The notes under the pieces: generated by a model
The model's input: only the letters and a program-made list of their open reading frames with translations
The model's database searches: none
What the model was told of the DNA's origin: nothing
In this document: positions 54,510 to 64,000 of the stretch, piece after piece
How positions within the stretch are numbered: the stretch's first letter is position 1
Layout of the letters: the number at the start of each line of letters is the position of its first letter
Assembly: GCF_002875705.1 (NCBI RefSeq)
Contig: NZ_MCZZ01000111.1
Location: forward strand, 239,835-303,834
Reading direction: 5' to 3'
From: Vibrio sp. 10N.261.45.E2
GTDB lineage: Bacteria; Pseudomonadota; Gammaproteobacteria; Enterobacterales; Vibrionaceae
DNA: 64,000 nucleotides
Translations under genes and position numbers: made by a program

Positions 54510-55355
54510 TTATTGACGAGCCATACGCTTATTGTGGCTTGGTCTATCTTGCTCTGTTGAACGGTATGGATTGATATCCAGACCACCACGACGAGTGTAA
54601 CGTGCAAATACGGTTAGCTTCGATGGCGCACAGTATTTCATGATGTCAGTGAAGATACGCTCTACACATTGTTCGTGGAATTCGTTGTGCTCACGGAAAG
54701 AAACTAAATAGCGTAGCAGGGCTTCACGGTCAATTTGCTTACCAGAATATGCGATCTCAACGCTGCCCCAATCTGGTTGATTGGTGATCAAACAGTTCGA
54801 CTTCAATAGATGGCTATGCAGAGTTTCTTCAACATCTTGTTCGCCAGCAGCGCCTTCAAGCAGTGATGCTTCAAAGTCGTAGCTAGTGATTTGGATGTCT
54901 TGGTTGTCGAGACAATCACCTTCCATCGTCACGATAGGTTGGTTGGTGTAGTCGGTTACTGAGTTGACATTCACAATCACAGTTTCGCCTGCACATGCCG
55001 ACAAATCTTGGGTCAGGCGCTCAGTAACTTGATCCCAGTTTTCAAATTGAGTCTGGTTGTAGCTGTTCAGGTACAACTTGAAAGATTTTGATTCAATTAA
55101 ATTTGGGCTGGTTGCAGGGATGAAAACTTCACCTACAGCCACTTGTGGTAGGCCGTTTGTGTTTAGCCACGAAAGCTCGTACATCGTCCAAATATCATGA
55201 CCAACAAAAGGTAGATCGCCGTTTAGCGCAAGATCATCGCGATTAAGGCTACGAGGTACTGGTTGCAATAAACTTGCATCGTATTGGTTAGAGTACTCAG
55301 TTTTTTGGCCAAGGGTTAAGCCCGCTAGTTCTTTTGCGTCAGAATATTTGCTCAT
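54510..55355 (-). CDS. queF: NADPH-dependent 7-cyano-7-deazaguanine reductase QueF
   Basis: A 281-residue protein, the long (YqcD-type) QueF form (E. coli 282), a tunnel-fold enzyme reducing preQ0 to preQ1 in queuosine synthesis. The catalytic cysteine lies in [21 protein letters not shown] (about residue 188) and the substrate motif [15 protein letters not shown] near 89. The start ATG at 55355 is divergent from syd. A 58-base gap separates it from the TPR protein gene. Confidence 0.95.
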   Translation of the reverse strand: MSKYSDAKELAGLTLGQKTEYSNQYDASLLQPVPRSLNRDDLALNGDLPFVGHDIWTMYELSWLNTNGLPQVAVGEVFIPATSPNLIESKSFKLYLNSYNQTQFENWDQVTERLTQDLSACAGETVIVNVNSVTDYTNQPIVTMEGDCLDNQDIQITSYDFEASLLEGAAGEQDVEETLHSHLLKSNCLITNQPDWGSVEIAYSGKQIDREALLRYLVSFREHNEFHEQCVERIFTDIMKYCAPSKLTVFARYTRRGGLDINPYRSTEQDRPSHNKRMARQ

Positions 55356-55486
55356 ACTTTCGTTTCAAATTCGATTAGAATGGGGTCGATTTTACTGAAT
55401 CCCCATTACCCTGTCATTAAGTCATCGCTTAATCGGTAAGGAAAGGGCTCGGATTCTATTTATTATTTTGTGTTTAGGAGATTTTC

Positions 55487-56032
55487 ATGACTCAACGTGC
55501 TCAAGACGCACTACTTTCTTTTAGTCAGCGATACGTTGACGCGTGGCAGCAGCAACACCAAAGCTTACCTCGTAATGAGGAGTTGGTGGATATCGTATCG
55601 CCATGCGTAGAAGAAAAGAGTGGCGATGCCGTGTTGTGGAAACACTACCCACGTGAGCAATTTGCGGATTTTACCAACGTTGAAACCGGCATTGAGTTGA
55701 CTCTACATGAAGACATCAAGACTTTCTACGGCGCACAATTCAGCGCAGATATGAACGCGACTTTTGATGGTAACGAATTGACCCTGTTACAGATTTGGAG
55801 TGATGAAGACTTCGAATGCCTACAAGAAAATATTTTGGGCCACCTAGTGACTCAGCGTCGTTTGAAGCTAAAACCAACAGTTTTCATTGCTGCGACCGAT
55901 GCTGAGCTAGACGTTATCTCTATCTGTAACCTAACCGGTAACGTAATCTTAGAGCGCTTAGGCACCAAAAATTGTGATGTATTAGCCGAGACATTGGCAG
56001 AGTTTTTAGAAAAGCTACAACCAGCGGTATAA
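55487..56032 (+). CDS. syd: SecY-interacting protein Syd
   Basis: A 181-residue cytoplasmic protein of the Syd family (E. coli 181), which binds the cytosolic face of SecY and helps remove abnormal SecYEG complexes. Visible family segments: [17 protein letters not shown] near residue 49, [10 protein letters not shown] near residue 84 and [19 protein letters not shown] near 105. ATG preceded by AGGAG. The next gene starts 4 bases after its stop. Confidence 0.93.
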   Translation: MTQRAQDALLSFSQRYVDAWQQQHQSLPRNEELVDIVSPCVEEKSGDAVLWKHYPREQFADFTNVETGIELTLHEDIKTFYGAQFSADMNATFDGNELTLLQIWSDEDFECLQENILGHLVTQRRLKLKPTVFIAATDAELDVISICNLTGNVILERLGTKNCDVLAETLAEFLEKLQPAV

Positions 56033-56036
56033 ATAG

Positions 56037-56813
56037 ATGTACGTACTAGAACTTCAATTTGAGTGTTTTGATAACACAACGGTAAGCGCTGTCGACAAGG
56101 CTGTTAATGGCTTAATGGATGCACTTCGTTATAACGGACAAGTGTTAGGTCGTGAGTTCCCAATCGTGATGGGCGACGGAGAGTTCTTCGTTCGAGTTGT
56201 GTGCCCGGAGCAGGACAGCTTGCACCCGCGTAATCACTCTGATTTTGTAAAAGTGTGTTTTGATCGCTTGTCTAACGCGAGCCTTCTTGCGCCTAAAATG
56301 CGTTTACTGGGGCGAGATCTTAACTCAGAAGAAGTAGCTGAAGATGAAGCGCCGAGCTGGCAAGTGTTGTACACGACGTTCGTGCATACCTGTTCACCGC
56401 TGCGCAGTGGTGACAGCTTGTTGCCTATTCCTTTATATCGCAATCCTCCGACATTTAATGGCGACCATAAAGCCGTACTGAAGTGGCAGACAGAATGGCA
56501 AGCCTGTGATGAAGTTCAAATGGGCGGTGGTTGTCGTGCTGAACACGCAACTCTAACCGAGATCAGTGATACCAAAAGCGTATTGTTCAAACGCGGCTGG
56601 GGTTTAAGAGGGCGCATTGAGTACCTCACTAAGATCCCAACGTATTACTACTTATACCGTGTGGGCGGCATTAGCCTAAAAGCTGAAAAAGAGCGTAAAT
56701 GCCCCCAATGTGGTGGTGAATGGCTGTTAGATGCGCCGATCCATGACATTTTCTATTTCAAGTGTGACGATTGCCGTCTGGTATCAAACATCTCTTGGGA
56801 TCACCTGAAGTAA
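56037..56813 (+). CDS. DUF2310 zinc-ribbon-containing protein
   Basis: A 258-residue soluble protein of the DUF2310 family, described only as zinc-ribbon and possibly nucleic-acid binding. A C-terminal zinc ribbon has CPQCG (about 221-225) and CDDC (about 244-247). A further cysteine in GGGCRAEHA occurs mid-protein. Just 4 bases separate it from syd, suggesting co-expression. The function is unknown. It ends at a convergent terminator shared with metQ. Confidence 0.87.
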   Translation: MYVLELQFECFDNTTVSAVDKAVNGLMDALRYNGQVLGREFPIVMGDGEFFVRVVCPEQDSLHPRNHSDFVKVCFDRLSNASLLAPKMRLLGRDLNSEEVAEDEAPSWQVLYTTFVHTCSPLRSGDSLLPIPLYRNPPTFNGDHKAVLKWQTEWQACDEVQMGGGCRAEHATLTEISDTKSVLFKRGWGLRGRIEYLTKIPTYYYLYRVGGISLKAEKERKCPQCGGEWLLDAPIHDIFYFKCDDCRLVSNISWDHLK

Positions 56814-56864
56814 GCGACGGTGTTTGGTGGGCACTGTATGCTTACGAATTAACTACAAGCGATC

Positions 56865-56897
56865 AAAAAGGGGCTGACGTTATGTCGGCCCCTTTGG
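56865..56897. terminator. Bidirectional terminator between the DUF2310 gene and metQ
   Basis: AAAGGGGC(T)GAC and GTCGGCCCCTTT form a stem of about 12 bp around a 5-base loop, between convergent genes. Confidence 0.88.
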
Positions 56898-56926
56898 GTA
56901 TCTATACAGTGCTGCAGTTTAGTTGA

Positions 56927-57736
56927 TTACCAACCTTTAACTACGCCACCTTGGAATATGTCAGAAGCTGCGTTGTACACTTCTTCAGTTTGGTAAGCTT
57001 TAACGAAGTTTTGTACGTTTTCAGCATTTAGGTTGTCTTCACGAGCAACGATTAGGTTTACGTAAGGAGAATCTTTGTCTTCAACGAATACGCCATCTTT
57101 TTGTGGAGTCAGGTTGATAGAGCTCGCGTAAGTTGTGTTGATGATAGATAGAGCAACATCATCAAGAGAACGTGGCAGTTGAGCTGCGTCTAGTTCAACA
57201 ATCGTTAGGTTCTTAGGGTTACCAGTGATGTCACGAACTGTTGCTAGAAGACCAGCACCTTCACGAAGCTCAAGAAGACCTTGTTGCTCAAGAAGTAGTA
57301 GAGAACGACCTAGGTTTGTTGGGTCGTTTGGTACCGCAATACGAGCACCGTCTTGGATTTCGTCTACAGATTTTACTTCTTTAGAGTAACCCGCAATTGG
57401 GTAAACAAACGTGTTACCAGCGATAGTCAGTTTGTAACCACGGTCAGCCACTTGCTGATCTAGATACGGTGCGTGTTGGAATGCGTTGATGTCGATAGAG
57501 CCGTCATCCAGTGCCGCGTTTGGTGTTACGTAATCTGTGAAAGTAACCAGTTCAACATCTAGACCATACTTCTCTTTCGCTACTTTAGCTGCAACTTCAG
57601 CAACCTGCGCTTCAGCACCTGCCATTACGCCAACTTTTACTTTAGACGTATCGACTTCTTTGTCACCACAACCTGCTAGTACTAGCGCTGATGCCGCTGC
57701 TGCGATAGTAAGTAAACCTTTAAGGCTAAATTTCAT
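56927..57736 (-). CDS. metQ: Methionine ABC transporter substrate-binding lipoprotein MetQ
   Basis: A 269-residue NlpA-family lipoprotein. The signal peptide ends with a lipobox (VLAGC, C23), and the mature part is a two-lobed binding protein with VGVMAGAEAQVAEVAAKVA and DGSIDINAFQHAPYLDQQ. It delivers methionine to MetNI. It is the last gene of metN-metI-metQ. An AGGAG site lies upstream. Confidence 0.95.
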   Translation of the reverse strand: MKFSLKGLLTIAAAASALVLAGCGDKEVDTSKVKVGVMAGAEAQVAEVAAKVAKEKYGLDVELVTFTDYVTPNAALDDGSIDINAFQHAPYLDQQVADRGYKLTIAGNTFVYPIAGYSKEVKSVDEIQDGARIAVPNDPTNLGRSLLLLEQQGLLELREGAGLLATVRDITGNPKNLTIVELDAAQLPRSLDDVALSIINTTYASSINLTPQKDGVFVEDKDSPYVNLIVAREDNLNAENVQNFVKAYQTEEVYNAASDIFQGGVVKGW

Positions 57737-57817
57737 AATAATCTCCTTTTAATAAATCTATTTAATTGGGTTCAGACGACTCTTGTCTTAGATAGTTTGC
57801 GTTTTAACGCTGGGTCT

Positions 57818-58507
57818 TTATCTGTGGTCAACGCGGCGAACTAATGAATCACCGATTGATTGAATAATTTGTACCAGCACAATCAACATCACTACCGTTA
57901 CAGCCATGATAGTCACATCGTAACGGTGGAATCCGTAACGAATCGCGACATCACCTAGGCCACCACCACCTACAGTACCGGCCATTGCTGAGTAGCTCAC
58001 CAGAGTTACCAGCGTAATCGTTACTGAGTTGATGATAGTCGGCAGTGCTTCTGGAAGCAGAACCTTATTGATGATTTGTGTTGGTGTTGCGCCCATTGAT
58101 TGAGCCGCTTCTACTAGACCTGTTGGTACTTCAAGTAGCGCACTCTCGATAAGTCGAGCCACGAATGGGATAGCGCCAATGGTGAGTGGAACAATCGCTG
58201 CGGTTGTTCCGATGAAGGTACCAATCAGCATCTTAGTTAATGGGATAATCGCAACCATCAAAACTAAGAAAGGCACTGAACGACCCACGTTCACAATTGC
58301 ACCTAGAATCTTGTTTACTTTGGTGTTCTCTAGCAGGCCACCTTTTTTAGTCGTGTGTAGAATCACGCCTAATGGAATACCGACAGCGAAGCCTACTATG
58401 CCAGCGACCGCAACCATATAAAGTGTTTCGCCTGTTGCGCCTAATAGAAGGTTACCGTTAAGGCTGATCCAGTCAGCAATCTCGTTGAAACTAAAGGACA
58501 TAACCAA
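57818..58507 (-). CDS. metI: Methionine ABC transporter permease MetI
   Basis: A 229-residue permease (E. coli 217) with about five membrane helices and the EAA-type coupling loop [24 protein letters not shown] (split across about residues 142-165). The ATG at 58507 overlaps the metN end; an ATG two codons later (58501) is equally possible. It is translationally coupled to metN. Confidence 0.94.
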   Translation of the reverse strand: MVMSFSFNEIADWISLNGNLLLGATGETLYMVAVAGIVGFAVGIPLGVILHTTKKGGLLENTKVNKILGAIVNVGRSVPFLVLMVAIIPLTKMLIGTFIGTTAAIVPLTIGAIPFVARLIESALLEVPTGLVEAAQSMGATPTQIINKVLLPEALPTIINSVTITLVTLVSYSAMAGTVGGGGLGDVAIRYGFHRYDVTIMAVTVVMLIVLVQIIQSIGDSLVRRVDHR

Positions 58508-59525
58508 GCACCTCTACTTTTACATTGTTGTCGCGTAGGAATTGGATAGCAGCATTATCATCTGCTTCATTACCGAACAGTTCAGCAACCATCATGCCGA
58601 ACTTAACGCCGCCGGCGTAATCAAGGTCAGAGCTTAGGATACTGACATCGATATTGAATTTGCGTGCAATCTGCGTCATCAGCGGAGCATCAACCGTTGC
58701 ACCAGTGAACTCAAGACGCACTAGCGGGTAGCTGCTGTTGACGCGAGTCTCTTGCAAACGTGCTTGGTAATCTTCAGGAATCGTCAGATCCAAAGTTGAG
58801 CGAATAAACTGATGCGCTAGCTCTGTCTTAGGGTGAGCAAAGATGTCACCAACTGTGCCTTTCTCTACCAATTCACCGCCGCCAATGATCGCGACTTCAT
58901 GACAAATGCTTTTAACCACATCCATCTCGTGCGTAATAAGCAGGATAGTGATGTTTAGCTTGCGGTTGATTTCACGCAGCAGCTCAAGAATTGATTGAGT
59001 GGTTGCAGGATCAAGAGCACTGGTTGCTTCATCGCATAGCAGTACTTTTGGGTCAGAGGCCAGTGCGCGAGCAATCGCAACACGCTGCTTTTGACCGCCA
59101 CTTAGGTTTGCTGGGTAGGTATCACGCTTATCCGCCAAGCCAACCAGTTCAAGTAACTCGCTGACTTTCGCTTCAATAATCGCTTTATCTTTACCAGCAA
59201 GTTCTAGAGGCAGTGCTACATTGTTAAATACAGTACGAGAAGAAAGCAGGTTGAAGTGCTGAAATATCATGCCGATGTTACGGCGCGCTTCGCTAAGTTC
59301 TGATTTGCTGAGTTTTGTTAGGTCGATACCGTCAACAATCACTTCACCAGAGGTCGGAGCTTCCAACATATTTACACAACGGATTAGGGTACTTTTGCCT
59401 GCACCAGAAGAGCCGATGACTCCAAAGATTTGACCTTGAGGAATGTGGAGGTTGATATCAATTAAGGCATTGATTTCTTTAGTGCCTTGATAAAAAACCT
59501 TGTTGACTTGATTCACTTTAATCAT
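58491..59525 (-). CDS. metN: Methionine ABC transporter ATPase MetN
   Basis: A 344-residue ATPase (E. coli 343). Walker A is GSSGAGKST (about 37-45), the ABC signature [15 protein letters not shown] (about 140-154) and Walker [13 protein letters not shown] (about 160-171). A C-terminal NIL ligand-sensing domain (about 265-344) lets methionine inhibit transport. It is the first gene of the operon, with MetJ-type boxes upstream at 59623-59646. Confidence 0.96.
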   Translation of the reverse strand: MIKVNQVNKVFYQGTKEINALIDINLHIPQGQIFGVIGSSGAGKSTLIRCVNMLEAPTSGEVIVDGIDLTKLSKSELSEARRNIGMIFQHFNLLSSRTVFNNVALPLELAGKDKAIIEAKVSELLELVGLADKRDTYPANLSGGQKQRVAIARALASDPKVLLCDEATSALDPATTQSILELLREINRKLNITILLITHEMDVVKSICHEVAIIGGGELVEKGTVGDIFAHPKTELAHQFIRSTLDLTIPEDYQARLQETRVNSSYPLVRLEFTGATVDAPLMTQIARKFNIDVSILSSDLDYAGGVKFGMMVAELFGNEADDNAAIQFLRDNNVKVEVLGYVL

Positions 59526-59622
59526 AGAGAAACCCGTGCAGGTAGAACAGAATAATATGTCGATAGCTCGCTCGATTTACAGACGATGCTATGGTGTTCT
59601 ATGATCTAAGTCAATAGATATT

Positions 59623-59646
59623 TTTACGTCTAGACGGCTAAACGTC
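59623..59646. promoter_or_regulatory. MetJ-type met boxes between metN and gmhB
   Basis: Three consecutive 8-base units, TTTACGTC, TAGACGGC and TAAACGTC, resemble repeats of the met box AGACGTCT in a shifted register. They lie about 100 bases upstream of metN. Repeated 8-mers in tandem are characteristic of MetJ operators. Confidence 0.7.
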
Positions 59647-59732
59647 GATTGTATGGATAAGCTGTAAACAAATCGTTAACGAACGCAAAACTAAATAGAT
59701 AGTGATGAAGCAAATAAAGCGTGTAATAATTA

Positions 59733-60317
59733 ATGATTAATAGAGAGTTGATAGAGAACAAAATTTTGTCTAAACCTGCTGTTTTTTTAGATCGTGATGG
59801 TGTGATTAACGTTGATCACGGCTACGTACATGATGAGCATGACTTTGAATACATCGATGGTGTGTTTGAAGCAGCGAAAGCGTTTAAAGATATGGGTTAT
59901 TTATTGGTGCTAGTGACCAACCAATCTGGTATTGCTCGCGGCATGTTTAGTGAAGACCGTTTTCTTTCTTTAACGCAGTGGATGGATTGGAACTTTGTCG
60001 ACAATGGCGTTGAGCTTGATGGCATCTATTACTGCCCTCACCACGCTGAACACGGTATTGGTGACTACAAGCAAGACTGTGATTGCCGTAAACCAAAGCC
60101 AGGCATGTTCATTTCTGCTCGTGACTTTCTGAAGATTGATATGGCTAACTCCGTCATGATCGGCGATAAAGCTGAAGACATGATGGCTGCGGAAGCGGCA
60201 GGTGTTGGTACTAAAGTCTTGGTAAGAACCGGTAAACCAATCACTGAAAAAGGTGAAGCGTTGGCTAGCGTGGTACTTGATAGCATTAAAGATGTACCTG
60301 CTTTCTTAAAAGGCTAA
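59733..60317 (+). CDS. gmhB: D-glycero-beta-D-manno-heptose 1,7-bisphosphate 7-phosphatase GmhB
   Basis: A 194-residue HAD-family phosphatase in ADP-heptose (lipopolysaccharide core) synthesis. Motif I is [14 protein letters not shown] (about 18-31), motif [13 protein letters not shown] (about 59-69), and the zinc loop has CPHHAEH and CDC near residues 100-118. A TTG at 59766 beginning LSKPAVF would give a protein closer to the usual 183-191 residues, so the start is uncertain. It is divergent from metN, as in E. coli. Confidence 0.92.
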   Translation: MINRELIENKILSKPAVFLDRDGVINVDHGYVHDEHDFEYIDGVFEAAKAFKDMGYLLVLVTNQSGIARGMFSEDRFLSLTQWMDWNFVDNGVELDGIYYCPHHAEHGIGDYKQDCDCRKPKPGMFISARDFLKIDMANSVMIGDKAEDMMAAEAAGVGTKVLVRTGKPITEKGEALASVVLDSIKDVPAFLKG

Positions 60318-60428
60318 ACGTTTTATTTATCATTAAGGTATTGACCTATCATTAGGTAAATACATTAGGTTTTTCGAACCTGTGAATACGTTAAGTGTCG
60401 TTGACTATATAAAGATGAGGAACGAAGT

Positions 60429-60770
60429 ATGAAAGCTATGTTGGTAGCATCTCTATGTACGGTAGCATTGGTTGGGTGCTCTAAATCAGCAGCCCCTGAG
60501 ACTGATGGCGCAACATCGGATAATCAGTTCGTGACTTATCAATGTGAGTCTGACGTTTCGTTTGATGTGTCTTACCTTGATAATGAAAAAGCGGTATTAC
60601 GCTTGCCTGATAATGAGTACCAGTTGACTCAAGTACCTGCCGGATCAGGAACCAAATACATTCTAGACGATGGTACCTCAGAGATGATTAACAGCATCAC
60701 TTTGCGCACGAAAGGTGACAATGCACGTCTAGAACTTGGTCGTGTAGTCTATCGAAATTGCCAAAAGTAA
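60429..60770 (+). CDS. MliC-family lysozyme inhibitor lipoprotein
   Basis: A 113-residue lipoprotein. The signal peptide ends in a lipobox (ALVGC, C17). The mature part (about 35-112) resembles the MliC/PliC domain: FVTYQCESDVSFDVSYLDN followed by KAVLRLPDNEYQLTQV and a final cysteine (RNC) that can pair with the first. MliC proteins sit in the outer membrane and inhibit C-type lysozyme. Ribosome site GAGGAACGA. It is followed by a clear terminator. Confidence 0.8.
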   Translation: MKAMLVASLCTVALVGCSKSAAPETDGATSDNQFVTYQCESDVSFDVSYLDNEKAVLRLPDNEYQLTQVPAGSGTKYILDDGTSEMINSITLRTKGDNARLELGRVVYRNCQK

Positions 60771-60806
60771 GTCATAGTAAGAACTGCTAGTATTTACAAA
60801 CAGTTA

Positions 60807-60835
60807 AGTGAGGGAATCTACCCTCACTTTTTCTT
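60807..60835 (+). terminator. Terminator after the MliC-like gene
   Basis: GTGAGGG pairs with CCCTCAC around a 6-base loop, followed by T-rich sequence. It ends 27 bases before the treR start. Confidence 0.88.
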
Positions 60836-60861
60836 CTCTTCCCTTTAACGTTAGACTTTTT

Positions 60862-61806
60862 ATGAGCAAAAAACTCACTATTCTTGATATTGCAAAACTG
60901 TCCGGTGTTGGTAAGTCAACCGTATCTCGCGTTCTGACCAATGATCCAAAAGTGAAACCTGAAACCCGTGAAAGGGTCGAAAGAGTAATTCAAGAATCTG
61001 GGTACACGCCTTCAAAGTCTGCGCAGTCTATGCGCGGTGGCAGCCAAAAAGTCATCGGCGTGATCATCTCTCGCTTAGATTCCCCCTCTGAAAACAAAGC
61101 CGTCAGCACTATGCTGACTGAGTTGTATCGAGCGGATTACGACGTGGTGATCATGGAAAGCCAACTCGACAGAGACAAAGCCAATGAGCACCTACAGGTT
61201 CTAAAACGTCGTAACGTTGATGGGATTATTGTATTTGGCTTTACTGACTGCGACATTCCTGCAATTGAAGCTTGGGAACACAAAGCTGTAGTTATTGCTC
61301 TGGATACCGAAAACGTAACGTCGATCAACTATGATAACCAACAGGTGATCAATAGTGCGTTAGCGCACCTGTCGGATCAGGGGATCTCAGATGTCGGTTT
61401 TATTGGTGTTGATCCTAGCGACAAATCAACGGGTGAACTGCGTCTCAAGGCTTACCTCGATTGGTGTGAAAGCACTGGAGTGATTGCGAATTATCGTACT
61501 GGACAGCTGCATCATGAAAGCGCTTATCAGCTGGTGGATGAGGTTTTAACTCCCACGACTCAAGCGATTGTCTGTGCCAGTGACACGTTAGCTCTCGGTG
61601 TCATCAAACGTCTGCAAGAACGACAACGTGAAGATGTGGTCGTAACAGGCGTTGGTGGCAATGATCTTCTCTCTTTCTTGTTTCCTCGCGTATTTAGCAT
61701 TGATCCAGGCTACCAAGCTGCAGGTAAGTTAGCGGCTAATCTATTGATCTCTCAGCTTTTAGGCAATTCAGAGATCTCTCATCACACCCAATCTCCTATT
61801 CTATAA
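60862..61806 (+). CDS. treR: Trehalose operon repressor TreR
   Basis: A 314-residue LacI-family repressor (E. coli 315). The helix-turn-helix is LTILDIAKLSGVGKSTVSRV (about 4-23), and the sensor domain binds trehalose 6-phosphate in E. coli. The frame opens 18 codons earlier, but those lie in the preceding terminator; the ATG at 60862 starts MSKKLTI as in the family. Directly followed by treB and treC with matching operators between. Confidence 0.94.
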   Translation: MSKKLTILDIAKLSGVGKSTVSRVLTNDPKVKPETRERVERVIQESGYTPSKSAQSMRGGSQKVIGVIISRLDSPSENKAVSTMLTELYRADYDVVIMESQLDRDKANEHLQVLKRRNVDGIIVFGFTDCDIPAIEAWEHKAVVIALDTENVTSINYDNQQVINSALAHLSDQGISDVGFIGVDPSDKSTGELRLKAYLDWCESTGVIANYRTGQLHHESAYQLVDEVLTPTTQAIVCASDTLALGVIKRLQERQREDVVVTGVGGNDLLSFLFPRVFSIDPGYQAAGKLAANLLISQLLGNSEISHHTQSPIL

Positions 61807-61849
61807 TCCACTCAATTAAGCGAAATTGAACCGCTTAGATTAAAATTAG

Positions 61850-61869
61850 AGTGTGATCTCTTTCAATTA
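61850..61869. promoter_or_regulatory. Candidate CRP site of the tre operon
   Basis: TGTGA (61852-61856), six bases, then TCAAT. The left half is perfect, the right half matches at three of five. Its centre is about 63 bases before the expected start of transcription, a usual class I position. Confidence 0.5.
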
Positions 61870-61885
61870 ATGGGACTGTTCCCAT
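61870..61885. promoter_or_regulatory. TreR operator 1
   Basis: ATGGGACTGTTCCCAT has ATGGGA and TCCCAT arms around CTGT. It shares TGGGA-N2-GTTCCCA with the second copy at 61926. Confidence 0.75.
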
Positions 61886-61910
61886 TTTAATTTATCATTC
61901 ATGCGGGCAT

Positions 61911-61916
61911 TATAAT
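61911..61916 (+). promoter_or_regulatory. -10 element of the treB promoter
   Basis: TATAAT between the two TreR-type operators. No good -35 is present, in line with the CRP-like site upstream. Confidence 0.6.
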
Positions 61917-61925
61917 AACCGCAAT

Positions 61926-61939
61926 TGGGAATGTTCCCA
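61926..61939. promoter_or_regulatory. TreR operator 2
   Basis: TGGGAATGTTCCCA, the same palindrome as operator 1, placed just after the -10 element, where a bound repressor would block transcription. Confidence 0.78.
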
Positions 61940-62010
61940 TGAATCTAAATCTGAGTGGTTATAGCTAGATGGTTTAGATGAGTAATTGAATGAAACCAGG
62001 GTGGGGTAGT

Positions 62011-63435
62011 ATGAGTAAGATAGCGAAGCAAGACGTTGCGCGTCTTATCGAGTTAGTCGGTGGTAAAGAAAACATTGCAAGTGTCAGCCACTGTCTGACT
62101 CGACTGCGTTTTGTATTGAACGATACAGAGCAGGCAAACAAAGCTGAACTCGAAAAACTGAAGCTAGTAAAAGGCTGTTTTACTAACGCAGGCCAATTCC
62201 AAGTTGTGATTGGCACTGAAGTTGATGAAGTGTACGCACTTCTGATTGAGCAGACAGGTAAAGAGGCATCATCAAAAGATGAGGCGAAGCTGGCTGCTCG
62301 TCAAAATATGAACTTCCTTGAGCGTGGTATCTCCCATTTAGCCGAAATTTTCGTACCACTGCTGCCTGCCATTATTACTGGTGGTTTGATTCTTGGTTTC
62401 CGTAATGTGATTGGCGACATTCGCATGTTCGACGGCAAAACCTTAGTTGAAATCAGTCAATTCTGGGCAACCGTTCACTCTTTCTTATGGTTGATCGGCG
62501 AAGCTATTTTCTTCTTCCTGCCAGTTGGTGTGTGTTGGGCAACGGTTAAGAAGCTCGGTGGAACCCCTATTTTGGGTATTACGCTTGGTGTGACCTTGGT
62601 GTCACCGCAATTAATGAATGCTTACATGATAGGTAAAGCGGTACCGGAAGTGTGGGACTTTGGCTTTTTTGTGATTGAGAAAGTCGGTTATCAGGCTCAG
62701 GTGATCCCTGCGATGTTAGCGGGTGTGGCTTTGGCGTTCATTGAAACTAATCTTAAGCGTATCGTCCCTGCTTACTTGTACCTAGTTGTAGTGCCATTCG
62801 TATCGATTATTTTGTCTGTGATTCTAGCGCACGCTTTCATCGGTCCATTCGGTCGTATGTTGGGTGATGGCGTAGCATTCGCAGCTAAAGCGGCAATGAC
62901 AGGCGACTTTGCGATTCTTGGTTCGGTGGTATTTGGCTTCCTTTACGCACCTTTGGTTATCACGGGTATTCACCACACCACCAACGCGGTGGATCTGCAA
63001 CTGATGCAAGATTTAGGTGGCACACCAATCTGGCCTTTGATTGCTTTATCAAATATCGCACAAGCATCTGCAGTCGTTGGCATCATTATTTTGAGTAAGC
63101 GTGAAGGCGAGCGAGACATCTCAGTTCCTGCGGCAATTTCAGCCTACTTAGGTGTAACAGAGCCTGCGATGTACGGCATTAACCTTAAATACAAATTCCC
63201 AATGCTGAGTGCAATGATTGGTAGTGCTGTTGCAGCCGCAATCTGTGGTAGCGCAGGTGTAATGGCGAATGGTATCGGTGTCGGTGGCTTGCCGGGCATC
63301 TTATCGATTCAACCGCAATATTGGTCTGTTTACTTAATTGCGATGCTGGTGGCGATTGTACTACCCGTCACGTTAACCCTGTTCTTCTATAAACGAGCAC
63401 AGATGAAAGGCGAACTAGAAACCGCCAACGCGTAA
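62011..63435 (+). CDS. treB: Trehalose-specific PTS enzyme IIBC TreB
   Basis: A 474-residue transporter (E. coli 473). The N-terminal EIIB domain (about 1-85) has the phospho-cysteine in SVSHCLTRLRFVL (about residue 28). The EIIC membrane domain (about 105-465) has GIHHTTNAVDLQL and VTEPAMYGINLKYKFPM. There is no EIIA domain, so it relies on the glucose EIIA. An in-frame ATG at 61990 is less likely than 62011. It imports trehalose as trehalose 6-phosphate for TreC. Confidence 0.95.
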   Translation: MSKIAKQDVARLIELVGGKENIASVSHCLTRLRFVLNDTEQANKAELEKLKLVKGCFTNAGQFQVVIGTEVDEVYALLIEQTGKEASSKDEAKLAARQNMNFLERGISHLAEIFVPLLPAIITGGLILGFRNVIGDIRMFDGKTLVEISQFWATVHSFLWLIGEAIFFFLPVGVCWATVKKLGGTPILGITLGVTLVSPQLMNAYMIGKAVPEVWDFGFFVIEKVGYQAQVIPAMLAGVALAFIETNLKRIVPAYLYLVVVPFVSIILSVILAHAFIGPFGRMLGDGVAFAAKAAMTGDFAILGSVVFGFLYAPLVITGIHHTTNAVDLQLMQDLGGTPIWPLIALSNIAQASAVVGIIILSKREGERDISVPAAISAYLGVTEPAMYGINLKYKFPMLSAMIGSAVAAAICGSAGVMANGIGVGGLPGILSIQPQYWSVYLIAMLVAIVLPVTLTLFFYKRAQMKGELETANA

Positions 63436-63445
63436 TGCATTAAAT

Positions 63446-63478
63446 AAGCGATGACTCCAAAGTGAGCCATCGCTTTTT
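63446..63478 (+). terminator. Terminator-like hairpin between treB and treC
   Basis: AAGCGATG-CTC pairs with GAG-CATCGCTT (one mismatch) around a 6-base loop, followed by five T. It would reduce read-through into treC. Confidence 0.7.
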
Positions 63479-63566
63479 CTCTTAGTTATAGCTTTTTCTT
63501 TTAGTTATAACGGCTATTCGACCATGATTTACATGGTGATTTTAATTTTTATTTTCTGGTAAGTGA

Positions 63567-64000
<434 letters not shown>

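Overview
This is a chromosomal window from a Vibrio, most likely a marine member of the Splendidus clade. The evidence is the sodium-type flagellar motor pair pomA/pomB, Vibrio-type proteins of the DUF3622, DUF3332 and DUF2310 families, the order pepD-permease-gpt-frsA-crl-proBA, the nrdR-ribD-ribE-ribBX-ribH-nusB-thiL-pgpA block, and an evolved beta-galactosidase cluster beside galETKM. The species call is inference. Almost everything is ordinary core genome, and no phage, insertion sequence, CRISPR array or tRNA gene was seen.

Layout. 1-8.7 kb (minus strand): two tandem APC-family amino acid permeases, then ebgC and ebgA (lactose hydrolysis) behind the LacI-family regulator ebgR. 9-15.2 kb: the Leloir operon galE-galT-galK-galM, with unusually long spacers holding two REP/BIME-like palindromic elements, and a convergent galR. 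GalR-type operators precede galE and galR. 15.4-24 kb: a CsaA-like tRNA-binding protein, a gamma-glutamylcyclotransferase-like protein, nnrS behind a predicted sigma-54 promoter with two NorR-like sites, an adenosine/adenine deaminase, DUF3622, an AstE/AspA-family deacylase, a DUF3332 lipoprotein and pepD. A short transcription unit near 23.7-24.0 kb appears to encode only a 28-residue peptide. 24.4-30.7 kb: purine permease, gpt, frsA, crl, proB, proA.

30.9-37.2 kb: nrdR, the riboflavin genes, nusB, thiL and pgpA. RibBX has a GTP-cyclohydrolase-like half without zinc cysteines. 37.3-40.4 kb (minus): dxs, ispA, xseB. 40.7-42.4 kb: pomA/pomB behind a near-perfect sigma-28 promoter. 42.8-47.9 kb: thiI, the sRNA gene gcvB (minus), gcvA, an alpha/beta hydrolase, a DUF423 protein and rlmM. 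48-55.4 kb (minus): xni, ppnN, a GGDEF protein with an SGEEF motif, a TPR/membrane protein with a degenerate GGDEF-like end, and queF. 55.5-56.8 kb: syd and a DUF2310 zinc-ribbon protein. 57-59.5 kb (minus): metQ-metI-metN, with MetJ-type boxes between metN and divergent gmhB. 60.4-64 kb: an MliC-like lipoprotein, treR, treB and the start of treC.

How the genes work together: EbgAC would release galactose from lactose, GalM and GalETK would feed it into UDP-glucose metabolism, and two LacI-family regulators flank the cluster. Purine salvage (deaminase, permease, Gpt) is spread over 18-26 kb with purine-repressor-like boxes. TreB imports trehalose as the 6-phosphate and TreC cleaves it. No convincing new multi-gene system is present. 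The best leads are regulatory: the peptide-encoding mini-unit at 23.66-24.00 kb, the competing stems before the purine permease, the paired palindromes before the deaminase, the BIME-like elements inside the gal operon, and the stem-loops between ribBX and ribH.
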